Below are positions 16,759 to 24,672 of a stretch of 64,000 nt of DNA, piece after piece. Position numbers and translations under genes: made by a program. The notes beneath the pieces were generated by a model, which made no database searches, was not told where the DNA came from, and saw nothing but the letters and a program-made list of their open reading frames with translations. The stretch is from JBBQWZ01 sp038210135 (lineage in GTDB: Bacteria; Acidobacteriota; Terriglobia; Bryobacterales; Bryobacteraceae): the NCBI GenBank assembly GCA_038210135.1, contig JBBQWZ010000008.1, positions 62,001-126,000 of the forward strand, given 5' to 3'. Each line of letters starts with the position of its first letter. Positions within the stretch are counted from its first letter, which is position 1.

Positions 16759-19700
16759 GTGCGACTTCCTCAAATTTGCGTGGAACGGCCCGTTTTTGCG
16801 GCCATGCTCATCCTGTTTCTGGTGGTGATGGGTTGGTTCAGCTTCATGCAACTTGGCGTGGACCTGTTCCCGAAGAGCGATCCTGCTACTGCGTTCGTCA
16901 AAGTCCAGATGCCGGGTGCGAGTCCGGAAGAAATGGTGTCGCAGGTCGTCCTTCCGCTCGAAGAAGCGATCGCTTCCGTGTCCGGAATCGACGAACTCAA
17001 AGCGTACGTCTTTGAAGGCGCCGCGAATATACAGGTCACGTTCGTGCTCGAACGCGAGATCGGAGCAGCGACCGAGGACGTCCGCGAAAAGGTCAGCGGG
17101 GCGGTCCGCAATCTTCCGCCGAACGTGCTGCCGCCCGTGGTTCAGAAAGCGGATCCGGATAGCGACGCGGTGATCACGCTCGCGGTGAGCGGACAGAAGT
17201 CGGTGCGCGAGTTGACGGAGATTGCCGACAAGACCATTCGACGCGCGATCGAAACTGTGGACGGAGTCGGCGGTGTGGACATGGCCGGAGGCCGTAAGCG
17301 TCAGGTGAACCTGATGCTCGACCTCAACAAGATGAATGCCTACCGTCTGACGGCGCAGGATGTGCGGGCTGCATTGATCGCGGAGAATATTGAAGCTCCG
17401 GGCGGGCGCATCGTTCGGGGCCCGAGCGAACTTGGTGTCCGCACCAAAGGCCGCGTCGAGAGCGTGGATGAATTCGGCGCCATCATTATCAAGAACGTCA
17501 ATGGGGTTCCGATCCGGCTGCGCGATGTGGGGTACGCCGAAGACGGCATGGCCGAGCGGCGGACGTTTTCCTACTACCAGGGCAAGCCTTCTGTCACGTT
17601 GGACGTTCGCCGGCAGATTGGACAGAACACCGTCAAGGTGGTTGAGGAAGTCCAGAAAAAAATTCAATTCCTCAAAAAGTCGTTGCCGCCCGGCATCAAC
17701 ATCAATGTCATCAAGGAACAGGCGACGTACATTCGCAATTCGGTCGAGGCGCTCGAGGAGCATCTGATCATCGGCAGCTTGCTTGCTTCGATCATCGTGT
17801 GGCTGTTCATCCGCGATTGGCGAATGGTGTTGATCAGCTCGATCGCGATTCCGACATCGATCATCTCGACGTTTACGCTGATGCGGCTGCTCGATTTCAC
17901 GCTGAACTCGATGACGCTGCTGGGGCTGACGCTGGCGGTCGGCATTGTCATTGACGACGCTATTATTGTTCTCGAGAACATCTATCGGTTTATTGAAGAA
18001 AAAGGCATGGAGCCGCGTCAGGCGGCGATTGAGGCGACGCAGGAAATCGCGATGGCGGTGCTTGCGACCACGGTTTCGCTGGTAATTATCTTCGTGCCGA
18101 TCGCGTTCATGTCCGGCTATGCGCGCAAGTTCGTCAACCAATTCGGCTGGACGATGGCGATCTCGATCATCGTTTCGATGGTGGTCGCATTCACGCTGAC
18201 GCCGGCCCTGAGTTCGCGCATGTTGAGGCGGCGGGTGGTCAAGCCGGGCGCCAAGCCGCACGGGCATGAAAACTCGTGGGTCGATGGCGTGTACGTCCGC
18301 ATTCTTTCGTGGTCGTTAAGCCATCGTTGGGCGATTGTCGCTGTCGCTGTGGTGGTGTTCCTTTCCACGTTTGTCGTCAACCGGTACATAGGCCGCGATT
18401 GGATGCCGCCGGAAGATCAGAACGAACTGTCGCTATCGATCGAATTGCCAGAAGGCACTTCTCTGGAAGCGACCGAGAAGTTAACGATGGAGATCGTCGG
18501 ACGAATTGAAAAAATTCCCGGCGTAATCGCAACCAATCCGCAGACCTCGAACGGCTTTCAGGAGCGCGTCAACCAGGCGCAGATTACAGTTTTGCTGAAG
18601 CCGGTGAGCGAGCGCGCCAACATTCAGGAGATGGGCCGCCTGGTTCGCCAGACCGTCAGTGATCCGCAACTTGCGCGGCCCCGCGTCAACTTCCCCAACA
18701 TCCTGGGCGGCCGCGATACGTTTGCGCCGATTCGCGGCGTGCTGCTCGGTTCCGACATCCGTGTGCTGGTGGATTACGCGCGGCGCGCCTTGGTGCCGAT
18801 GCTGAAAGAGCCGTCGCTGACCGACGTGAAGGCCAATCTTAACCTCAACAGCCCGGAACTGCAGGTCATTATCGACCGCCCGCTCGCGTCGGATCTTGGC
18901 GTTCGCGTGTCTGACGTCTCCGGCGCGGTCCGGTTGCTCATGTCGGGTGAAGATGAAATTTCCACTTTCAAAGAGGGATCCGAACAGTATCCGGTGACGA
19001 TCCGCCTGTTGCCCGGACAGCGCGACGATCCGGAGGCGCTAAGCCGTCTTCTGATTCCGTCGGCTAAGCTCGGCTTGATCCGGCTCGACTCGGTCGCGCG
19101 CCTCGATCGTGGAGTCGGACCCAGCCGCATCGATCGCTTCAATCGCCAGTTCGGGGTCGGCATTTATGGCAACGTCGCCGCGGGGCACTCGCTGAATGAA
19201 GCGGCGGCAAAGACTCAGGAGATTGTGGACAATCTGAACCTGCCGCCGGGATACACGATGGCGTTCTCGGGGCAGGTGAAGATTCTCGAAGAGACCACGA
19301 CGAACATGATTCTTGCGATCGGCCTGGCGTCGATCTTCATGTACATGGTGCTCGCGGCGCAGTTCGAAAGCCTGATTCACCCGTTCATCATTTTGACGAC
19401 GCTGCCGCTGTCGATTCCGTTCGCGTTGATCTCGCTGATCGCGACGGGCCGCACGCTGAACCTGTTTAGCGCGCTCGGCGTCCTGCTGTTGCTTGGCATC
19501 GTCAAGAAAAACGGTATTCTCCAGATCGACTATATGAACCGGCTTCGCGACGAAGGTATTCCGTTACGCGAGGCGATTCTTGAAGCGAACCGGGTCCGGT
19601 TGCGCCCGATTCTGATGACGACTTTATCGATTGTCGCGGGTTTGATTCCGACGGCGATTGGTATCGGCGCAGGCGCGTCACAGCGCTCAGCGATCGCAGT

Positions 19701-19845
19701 TACGATCATCGGCGGACAGACTCTGTGCCTGCTGTTGTCGCTGCTGGTTGTTCCTGTCGGCTACTCCTACGTTGAGGGCGCGCGGGCACGCTTCGCGCGG
19801 CGGAAGCAGCGGGCCCCGGTGCCGGCGACGGGTATGGGCGACTAG
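16759..19845 (+). CDS. HAE1-type RND efflux transporter, inner-membrane subunit
   Basis: A 1028-residue, 12-helix proton-driven pump of the AcrB/MexB type. TM1 (FAAMLILFLVVMGWF), the porter-loop sequences, and the TM4 proton-relay aspartates in GIVIDDAIIVLEN are intact; the second half repeats the fold, ending with FSALGVLLLLGIVKKNGI and the last helices. The start is GTG, with TACAAT at 16742-16747 and no Shine-Dalgarno. A periplasmic adaptor and an outer-membrane factor normally accompany such pumps; neither is adjacent, so it must borrow partners. Substrate is unknown. Confidence 0.92.
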   Translation: MRLPQICVERPVFAAMLILFLVVMGWFSFMQLGVDLFPKSDPATAFVKVQMPGASPEEMVSQVVLPLEEAIASVSGIDELKAYVFEGAANIQVTFVLEREIGAATEDVREKVSGAVRNLPPNVLPPVVQKADPDSDAVITLAVSGQKSVRELTEIADKTIRRAIETVDGVGGVDMAGGRKRQVNLMLDLNKMNAYRLTAQDVRAALIAENIEAPGGRIVRGPSELGVRTKGRVESVDEFGAIIIKNVNGVPIRLRDVGYAEDGMAERRTFSYYQGKPSVTLDVRRQIGQNTVKVVEEVQKKIQFLKKSLPPGININVIKEQATYIRNSVEALEEHLIIGSLLASIIVWLFIRDWRMVLISSIAIPTSIISTFTLMRLLDFTLNSMTLLGLTLAVGIVIDDAIIVLENIYRFIEEKGMEPRQAAIEATQEIAMAVLATTVSLVIIFVPIAFMSGYARKFVNQFGWTMAISIIVSMVVAFTLTPALSSRMLRRRVVKPGAKPHGHENSWVDGVYVRILSWSLSHRWAIVAVAVVVFLSTFVVNRYIGRDWMPPEDQNELSLSIELPEGTSLEATEKLTMEIVGRIEKIPGVIATNPQTSNGFQERVNQAQITVLLKPVSERANIQEMGRLVRQTVSDPQLARPRVNFPNILGGRDTFAPIRGVLLGSDIRVLVDYARRALVPMLKEPSLTDVKANLNLNSPELQVIIDRPLASDLGVRVSDVSGAVRLLMSGEDEISTFKEGSEQYPVTIRLLPGQRDDPEALSRLLIPSAKLGLIRLDSVARLDRGVGPSRIDRFNRQFGVGIYGNVAAGHSLNEAAAKTQEIVDNLNLPPGYTMAFSGQVKILEETTTNMILAIGLASIFMYMVLAAQFESLIHPFIILTTLPLSIPFALISLIATGRTLNLFSALGVLLLLGIVKKNGILQIDYMNRLRDEGIPLREAILEANRVRLRPILMTTLSIVAGLIPTAIGIGAGASQRSAIAVTIIGGQTLCLLLSLLVVPVGYSYVEGARARFARRKQRAPVPATGMGD

Positions 19846-19861
19846 ACAGCGCCCCTCGCTG

Positions 19862-19889
19862 CGGTCCGCTGATCGTCACTAGCGGACCG
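19862..19889. terminator. Perfect 9-bp hairpin after the RND gene
   Basis: CGGTCCGCT (19862-19870) pairs with AGCGGACCG (19881-19889) around a 10-nt loop, 17 nt after the RND stop. There is no T-run, so it may be a factor-assisted terminator or an mRNA-end stabiliser. Confidence 0.45.
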
Positions 19890-19965
19890 GTCGCGGATAC
19901 CGGAAATATTTTCGGATCTTATTCGTATTCATCTGCGTCGATATGGCTGAGAGGGAGGCAAGACA

Positions 19966-20181
19966 ATGACCCGCTTAGAATTCAGAACGCAGACCGCATT
20001 ACCGCGTCCGGCGACGCACGCGCATGCGACTAAAGTGTATTGCCCAATGTGCACCCACACGGTGGACGCTCAGGTGGAAGTCGTAGGCAAGCGCGCGCAG
20101 GTGCGGGCGGGCCAGAAGTGTCCGCGATGCTCCGCTTCTTTGGATGCGGGTTTCATCTTCCATATCGATCGCGCCGCCTAG
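19966..20181 (+). CDS. Small zinc-ribbon protein of unknown function
   Basis: A 71-residue protein with a treble/zinc-ribbon pattern: VYCPMCTHTV and, about 25 residues later, KCPRCSASLD, giving two CxxC pairs able to bind one zinc. The start follows GGGAGGCAAGACA, a strong Shine-Dalgarno. No signal peptide or membrane segment is present. It could be a nucleic-acid- or protein-binding accessory; nothing in the sequence decides. A second small cysteine-rich protein is encoded just downstream. Confidence 0.6.
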   Translation: MTRLEFRTQTALPRPATHAHATKVYCPMCTHTVDAQVEVVGKRAQVRAGQKCPRCSASLDAGFIFHIDRAA

Positions 20182-20235
20182 CGGCGTCGGGCATATCGAT
20201 CCCGCAGCCTAAGGCTGGCGAAGATATGGCGATTG

Positions 20236-20277
20236 TAGCCGGTCCGGAACTCTCCTCCGAAGTTCGCGGACCGGCTA
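20236..20277. repeat. 11-bp perfect inverted repeat before the second zinc-finger gene
   Basis: TAGCCGGTCCG (20236-20246) pairs with CGGACCGGCTA (20267-20277), and GAACT/AGTTC can extend the stem inside. It ends 10 nt before the GTG at 20288 and shares GCGGACCGG with the hairpin at 19862-19889. It could be an operator or an mRNA hairpin controlling access to the start. Confidence 0.6.
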
Positions 20278-20287
20278 TGATGGGATT

Positions 20288-20536
20288 GTGAAGACGAAGC
20301 GTACGCCGCCGGAATCCACGGAGACAGGGTCTGCGGCACCGGATCCAGGGCTCGAAGTGGAGCACGTGGCAGAACCACTTACGATGATCGACAATAGCGG
20401 AAAAGCGCCGACCAAATGTTCCGTATGCGGAGATCCATGCGCGCCGAATTCCACCGAAGGTCTGTGCTGGGTTTGCCGCCGTTTGAAAATCAGTGCCTGG
20501 CGCGATAGCGATCCTCAACTGGCTGCTCAGGAGTAG
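20288..20536 (+). CDS. Small cysteine-rich (zinc-knuckle-like) protein
   Basis: An 82-residue protein starting with GTG directly after an inverted repeat. The N-terminal 40 residues are polar and probably disordered; the C-terminal part holds KCSVCGDPC and LCWVCRRLK, four or five cysteines in CxxC pairs suited to zinc. Its last 47 bp overlap the 3' end of the convergent cyclodeaminase-like gene. Function is unknown; together with the upstream zinc-ribbon gene it forms a pair of small metal-binding proteins. Confidence 0.5.
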   Translation: MKTKRTPPESTETGSAAPDPGLEVEHVAEPLTMIDNSGKAPTKCSVCGDPCAPNSTEGLCWVCRRLKISAWRDSDPQLAAQE

Positions 20537-21443
20537 CTTCCTGCAACGCCTGGTCGTAGACGTAGCCAGCGGCCGCGACGTCCTCAACACCCAACCCGTT
20601 CGATTTGAAGATCGTGATTCCCGCTGGGCGCGGTCTTGTCACGTCCTGCAGGTTGACTAGTTTCGGCGTCTTCCACTCTTCCGGCGTCCATGCCAGAATC
20701 AGGTCGCCGGATTCGATTTTTGCCTGTTCGATGGAATCGGCGGCGATTCGCGCAGCACGATCCAGCAATTCCTTGGGCAATTCCCGGCGGTCCGCTTGAT
20801 TCGAACCCATCGCGTTGACGTGTGCGTGCGATTCGACCCAGGTGGCATCGAGCACCGGCTCCTTCGACCATGTTGCTGTCACGACCACGTCCGCGCCACG
20901 CACGGCTTCCTCGGCGGATTTGACCGCGGTCACGTCGATCGAAAAAGCGGCGGCGGTCTCGGCTGCGAATTTCTGGCGCTTCTCCGCAGAGCGGCTGAAC
21001 ACACGGACGCGCTTCACTTTTCGCACAGCGAGAGTTGCCTCGAGTTGGCTTCGGGCCTGAAAGCCGCTACCGATGATTCCGATCGAAATCTCGCCAGATA
21101 CGGCTAGGAGATCGGTGGCATACCCGGACGCCGCGCCGGTCCGGATCTGGCCCAGCCAGTTGGCCTCCATCAGCGCCAGCGGCTTCGCGGTTTCTGAATC
21201 GAAGAGATGAAAGAAGAAGTTCGCTCCGTATTTTACGTGCGTGGCGTAGATTTTGGTGCCGAAGTACTTTCCGATGCTGCCCGCCATCTGGTGCAGCACG
21301 GAGCCTTGCGGAGTCACCAGGCGCCGCCGGGGCTGACTTTGCGCCGTGCCTGCTTTGAGCGCGGCGAATGTGTCGCGCATCAGGCCAACGCAAACCGGCA
21401 TGGGCAGCAGCCGGCGAATGTCATCTTCGGTGAAATAGAGCAT
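20490..21443 (-). CDS. Ornithine cyclodeaminase / mu-crystallin family protein
   Basis: A 317-residue NAD(P)-dependent enzyme of the OCD family, which includes ornithine cyclodeaminase, alanine dehydrogenases and ketimine reductases. The Rossmann motif GIIGSGFQARSQLEA is at about residue 122, and the substrate-region sequences LMEANWLGQIRTGAASGYATD and HVNAMGSNQADRRELP are conserved. The specific substrate cannot be assigned. A TAGAAT box lies 12 nt upstream of the ATG. Its 3' end overlaps the convergent zinc-knuckle gene. Confidence 0.82.
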   Translation of the reverse strand: MLYFTEDDIRRLLPMPVCVGLMRDTFAALKAGTAQSQPRRRLVTPQGSVLHQMAGSIGKYFGTKIYATHVKYGANFFFHLFDSETAKPLALMEANWLGQIRTGAASGYATDLLAVSGEISIGIIGSGFQARSQLEATLAVRKVKRVRVFSRSAEKRQKFAAETAAAFSIDVTAVKSAEEAVRGADVVVTATWSKEPVLDATWVESHAHVNAMGSNQADRRELPKELLDRAARIAADSIEQAKIESGDLILAWTPEEWKTPKLVNLQDVTRPRPAGITIFKSNGLGVEDVAAAGYVYDQALQEATPEQPVEDRYRARH

Positions 21444-21625
21444 GAGGCTGTGCTTATTCTAATTCTCTACGCGGGACTGCAGTAGCGTGACGTTAACGCG
21501 AAAGCCTTGCTTTAGGGTGTTGGCCTCTAGAGAGAGTGTATGTGGAAATTTGCGGGTCCCATCGCTTACGCTCAGGGTTCAAGCCGGAATCGGCGCGCGC
21601 GGAGTTACTGAGCGCGGTATCGAAC

Positions 21626-22195
21626 TTACGCGTATTCCGTTTCGGCTAGACGCATCGCATACGTAGTAATGTCGGGCGGCCAAACTTGCGCCAGTTCCCT
21701 GAGCTTCGCCATGTCGCCTGCGAATAGCGCCCGCGTTGCTTCTTCGAAGCCCACGCGATTGCCCGCCATCGCCGATAGGAACCGGTAGGCGGCTTCCTGC
21801 GCCTCGCGGACCCTGTCTTTCGTGCCGTTCGAGCGGCGAGCTTCCTCGACCAGCTTTCGCAGAGCGACAGACGCTCCGCCGGGTTGGCCGGCCAGCCATT
21901 CCCAATGGCGCGGAAGCAGCGTTACTTCGCGCGGCACCACGCCCAACTTCGGACGACCGCGGCTCACGGGCGGCGGCAAGGGAGTCAGGCGCTCGACGAC
22001 ATCTTCGTCGGTCCCGGAGAGGTTGATATCAATCACTCTGCCGCTCCGATCGTCGAAGACTAAAATGCCTGCGGCTCCGGACTCTGTCGCAGCCTTTACC
22101 GTAAGGGCTACGGTTGCCAAATCCCCGTGGGCGATCTTCTTTTCCGCTTCAAATGCGCTGCAAATCCGCCTTGGACCAGTTAGTTCTACTTCCAT
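21626..22195 (-). CDS. DUF2239 family protein
   Basis: A 189-residue cytoplasmic protein matching the DUF2239 pattern, especially the block EVTLLPRHWEWLAGQPGGAS followed by VALRKLVEEARR, and the N-terminal VFDDRSGRVIDINLSG. The family has no known biochemical role. The gene is preceded by a strong -10 element seven nt before the ATG and by a 16-bp perfect palindrome over the promoter, so it is probably tightly regulated and translated from a leaderless mRNA. Confidence 0.75.
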   Translation of the reverse strand: MEVELTGPRRICSAFEAEKKIAHGDLATVALTVKAATESGAAGILVFDDRSGRVIDINLSGTDEDVVERLTPLPPPVSRGRPKLGVVPREVTLLPRHWEWLAGQPGGASVALRKLVEEARRSNGTKDRVREAQEAAYRFLSAMAGNRVGFEEATRALFAGDMAKLRELAQVWPPDITTYAMRLAETEYA

Positions 22196-22202
22196 AAAAC
22201 GA

Positions 22203-22231
22203 ATTATACCCGGATGTTAAGGCTAGCGCAA
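22203..22231 (-). promoter_or_regulatory. Leaderless-type promoter of the DUF2239 gene
   Basis: On the minus strand TTGCGC (22231-22226), a 17-nt spacer and a perfect TATAAT (22208-22203) precede the ATG at 22195 by only seven nt. Transcription would start at or next to the A of ATG. Confidence 0.65.
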
Positions 22232-22247
22232 TAACATCCGGGTATAA
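22204..22247. repeat. 16-bp perfect inverted repeat covering the DUF2239 promoter
   Basis: TTATACCCGGATGTTA (22204-22219) is the exact reverse complement of 22232-22247, separated by 12 nt. One arm contains the -10 box and the -35 box lies in the loop, so a bound dimer would block RNA polymerase. There is no T-run, which argues against a simple terminator for the upstream gene. Confidence 0.8.
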
Positions 22248-22266
22248 ATGTTGACCAGGAAAAGAT

Positions 22267-22776
22267 TTAGCGTTTCACGCAGGTTGCGATCTTCCCGTGT
22301 TCGCCCATTTTCGTGGGATCCCCAGTGACATACGCCTCGACGAAACCGATTAGCTTGGTGACGGCCCCGCCGGGGGAATCCCAGTATTCAGCTTTCTCGA
22401 TGGGCAATTTCAAAAGCAACAGGTCGGGATCGTCCAGCCCTTGTGGAAAGTATGCCTTGTACATTGGATTCCACAGCTTTTTGGCATGGTCCCGATCCTC
22501 GACCAGCCGCGCGCGGCCTGACGCGGAGACGTACTTGCCCTCTTCCTGCACGTTGATGCTGATCCGGTCGTCCTGACGAATCTCCGGCACTTTGACGCTG
22601 GCGCGGCTGATGAAGAACCAAAGGTCGCCGTCAAACTCCATTTCGAGCAGGGTCATGGGACGGCTATGAGGAAATCCATCGGAACCGGTAGTGGTGAGCA
22701 TGCAGGTCCTCACGCCCTTCAACAAGGCGCGGACTTTCGCAATGTCTGGGTTTGGAGAAGTGGTGGCTGGAGTCAT
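22267..22776 (-). CDS. Pyridoxamine 5'-phosphate oxidase-fold general stress-type protein
   Basis: A 169-residue split-barrel flavin-binding-type protein. The opening block RTCMLTTTGSDGFPHSRPM and the later DLWFFISRASVKVPEI and YVSASGRARLVEDRD are typical of the GSP26-like PPOX branch, and the C-terminal EYWDSPGG is also characteristic. The frame is open to 23643, but that part is antisense to ggt; ATG 22776 gives the family length. The usual role is flavin- or F420-dependent redox chemistry under stress, unproven here. Confidence 0.85.
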   Translation of the reverse strand: MTPATTSPNPDIAKVRALLKGVRTCMLTTTGSDGFPHSRPMTLLEMEFDGDLWFFISRASVKVPEIRQDDRISINVQEEGKYVSASGRARLVEDRDHAKKLWNPMYKAYFPQGLDDPDLLLLKLPIEKAEYWDSPGGAVTKLIGFVEAYVTGDPTKMGEHGKIATCVKR

Positions 22777-22833
22777 GGCATTGGTTGGAGTCACGAAACC
22801 GAAACCTTGTTTCGACCGGAGTAAAGGGCTGAA

Positions 22834-22849
22834 TTGTTCGTGCGAACAA
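22834..22849. promoter_or_regulatory. Palindrome in the PPOX/ggt divergent promoter region
   Basis: TTGTTCG-TG-CGAACAA (22834-22849) is a perfect 7-bp dyad midway between two divergent start codons, as expected for an operator. The regulator is unknown. Confidence 0.4.
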
Positions 22850-22890
22850 ATCCTGGACGGGGAAGGCAAGCAATCCGTGGCGCTGAATAG

Positions 22891-22896
22891 TAAAAT
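22891..22896 (+). promoter_or_regulatory. -10-like box directly before ggt
   Basis: TAAAAT ends six nt before the ATG at 22903 and there is no Shine-Dalgarno, so the mRNA would be leaderless. No convincing -35 is visible. Confidence 0.35.
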
Positions 22897-22902
22897 CGCT
22901 CC

Positions 22903-24624
22903 ATGCGTTTTGCCGCTTTGCTGCTGGTCTTCACTCTTGGCGCCCAGGCACGCCAGCCGGTCCGCGCGAAACAGGGGATGGTCGTTGCGCAGGAACCCAA
23001 TGCGGCCGACGCCGGACTCAAAATTTTGCAGTCGGGCGGGAACGCTGTTGACGCTGCCATTGCTGTGGCGATGGCTCTCGCGGTCACGCTGCCTTCCGCC
23101 GGCAATATCGGAGGAGGCGGTTTCCTGGTCCTTCGTAAGGCGGATGGGACCACCGCATTTGTTGACTTCCGCGAACGCGCGCCGATGAAGGCGAATCGCG
23201 ATATGTACGTCGGCAAGGACGGCAAACTGACGCGTGACAATCTGGTCGGCTGGCGTGCACCTGGTGTTCCGGGGACGGTGCGCGGGATGGAGCTTCTGCA
23301 CCAGAAGTTCGCCACCAAGCCCTGGAACGAACTGCTGGCTCCGGCTGTGAGTCTGGCGAGGAACGGCTTCCCTGTCACGTACGAATTTGCGAATTCGCTC
23401 CGGTCGGCTGGGCGTACTGCCGCGGAAAGCCAGGGAACCTCGGCCCTTACCGCGCCGGGTGTGTTGTCGCAGTTCGCGGAGTCGAAGCGGATTTTTTTGC
23501 GCGACGGTAGATTCTACGAGATGGGAGAAACGTTCCAGCAGCCGGAACTGGCGCGGACGCTCGAACGCATTCAGAAGCTCGGCGCCAAAGACTTCTACGA
23601 AGGGGAAACCGCCAAGCGCCTTGCCGCGGAAATGGCCAAGCATGGCGGGTTGATCAGCGAAGAGGACCTCAGGAATTACAAGGCGGTGGAACGCGCGCCG
23701 CTGCAGGGACGGTATAAGGGACTCGATATCGTGACGGCGGCCCCGCCATCAAGCGGCGGAATCGGTCTGCTGCACATGCTCGCGATACTGGAGAACAGTG
23801 GTTACGACAAGGGCGGGCACAATTCGACGTCGGAGCTGCATTATCTTGCGGAAACCATGCGGCGATTTTATGCGGATCGAGGCCAGTTCCTCGGAGATCC
23901 CGATTTCGTGAAGATGCCGATGCGCGGCCTGTTGAATAGCAAGTACATCGCTAAGCGGCGAGCGTCGATCGACATCTCGCGCGCCACCCCGTCCTCGCAG
24001 ATTGCGTTCGGCGATCCGGCGCTTTATGAAAGCAGCGAAACGACGCACTTTTCGATCGTGGACGCGGCCGGAAATGCGGTTGCCGTTACGTATACGTTGA
24101 ATGGCGGGTACGGCTCGGGAGTTACGGTGCCGGGCCTTGGAATGCTGCTCAATAACAACATGGATAACTTCGCGGGCCAGCCTGGAGCGGCGAATGCGTA
24201 CGGCCTGATTCAGGGCGAAGCCAACGCTATCCAGCCGGGCAAGCGTCCGGTCTCTTCCATGACGCCGTTCATCGTGAGCAAGGACGGAAAGCTGCTGCTG
24301 GTGATGGGCGCTCCCGGTGGGACACGGATTACCACCGCGGTGCTGCAGGCTTTTCTCAACGTCGTAGATTTTGGAATGAATATCCAGGACGCGATCGACG
24401 CTCCACGAATTCATCATCAATGGATGCCGGATCAGATCTTTGCCGAACGGGGCATCTCGCCGGATACAGCCGTCAACCTTCGGAAGACGGGCCACAAAGT
24501 GGAGTACTCCACCGTGGGAGCGCTGGTAGTTGGAATCCACGTCGAAACCGACGCACAGGGCCGAAAATGGCTTGCCGGCGGGTGGGATGCGCGCAACGGG
24601 CAGGGCAAAGCCGCGGGCTGGTAA
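22903..24624 (+). CDS. ggt: Gamma-glutamyltranspeptidase
   Basis: A 573-residue exported N-terminal-nucleophile hydrolase that cleaves or transfers the gamma-glutamyl group of glutathione and related peptides in the periplasm. After a signal peptide come VAQEPNAADAGLKILQSGGN and GNIGGGGFLVL. The autoprocessing threonine is T380 in ETTHFSIVD, splitting the chain into large and small subunits. GKRPVSSMTPFIV and GAPGGTRITT complete the active site. Full length and intact. A solenoid-protein gene follows 48 bp downstream on the same strand. Confidence 0.93.
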   Translation: MRFAALLLVFTLGAQARQPVRAKQGMVVAQEPNAADAGLKILQSGGNAVDAAIAVAMALAVTLPSAGNIGGGGFLVLRKADGTTAFVDFRERAPMKANRDMYVGKDGKLTRDNLVGWRAPGVPGTVRGMELLHQKFATKPWNELLAPAVSLARNGFPVTYEFANSLRSAGRTAAESQGTSALTAPGVLSQFAESKRIFLRDGRFYEMGETFQQPELARTLERIQKLGAKDFYEGETAKRLAAEMAKHGGLISEEDLRNYKAVERAPLQGRYKGLDIVTAAPPSSGGIGLLHMLAILENSGYDKGGHNSTSELHYLAETMRRFYADRGQFLGDPDFVKMPMRGLLNSKYIAKRRASIDISRATPSSQIAFGDPALYESSETTHFSIVDAAGNAVAVTYTLNGGYGSGVTVPGLGMLLNNNMDNFAGQPGAANAYGLIQGEANAIQPGKRPVSSMTPFIVSKDGKLLLVMGAPGGTRITTAVLQAFLNVVDFGMNIQDAIDAPRIHHQWMPDQIFAERGISPDTAVNLRKTGHKVEYSTVGALVVGIHVETDAQGRKWLAGGWDARNGQGKAAGW

Positions 24625-24672
24625 GGCGATTCGACGGAACTCTGCGCGGCGATTCTGCGTAGGACTTAGATT

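Noticed and set aside
16741..18267. 508-codon minus-strand frame under the RND gene
   Set aside because: It is antisense to well-conserved RND transporter sequence and has a biased low-complexity composition (His/Arg/Asp-rich).
20161..20201. Direct repeat CATATCGATC separated by about 30 bp
   Set aside because: Only two 10-bp copies, one inside a coding end; too short to call an element.
22777..23643. Extended minus-strand frame upstream of the PPOX protein
   Set aside because: It is the mirror of ggt; the PPOX domain begins right after ATG 22776.
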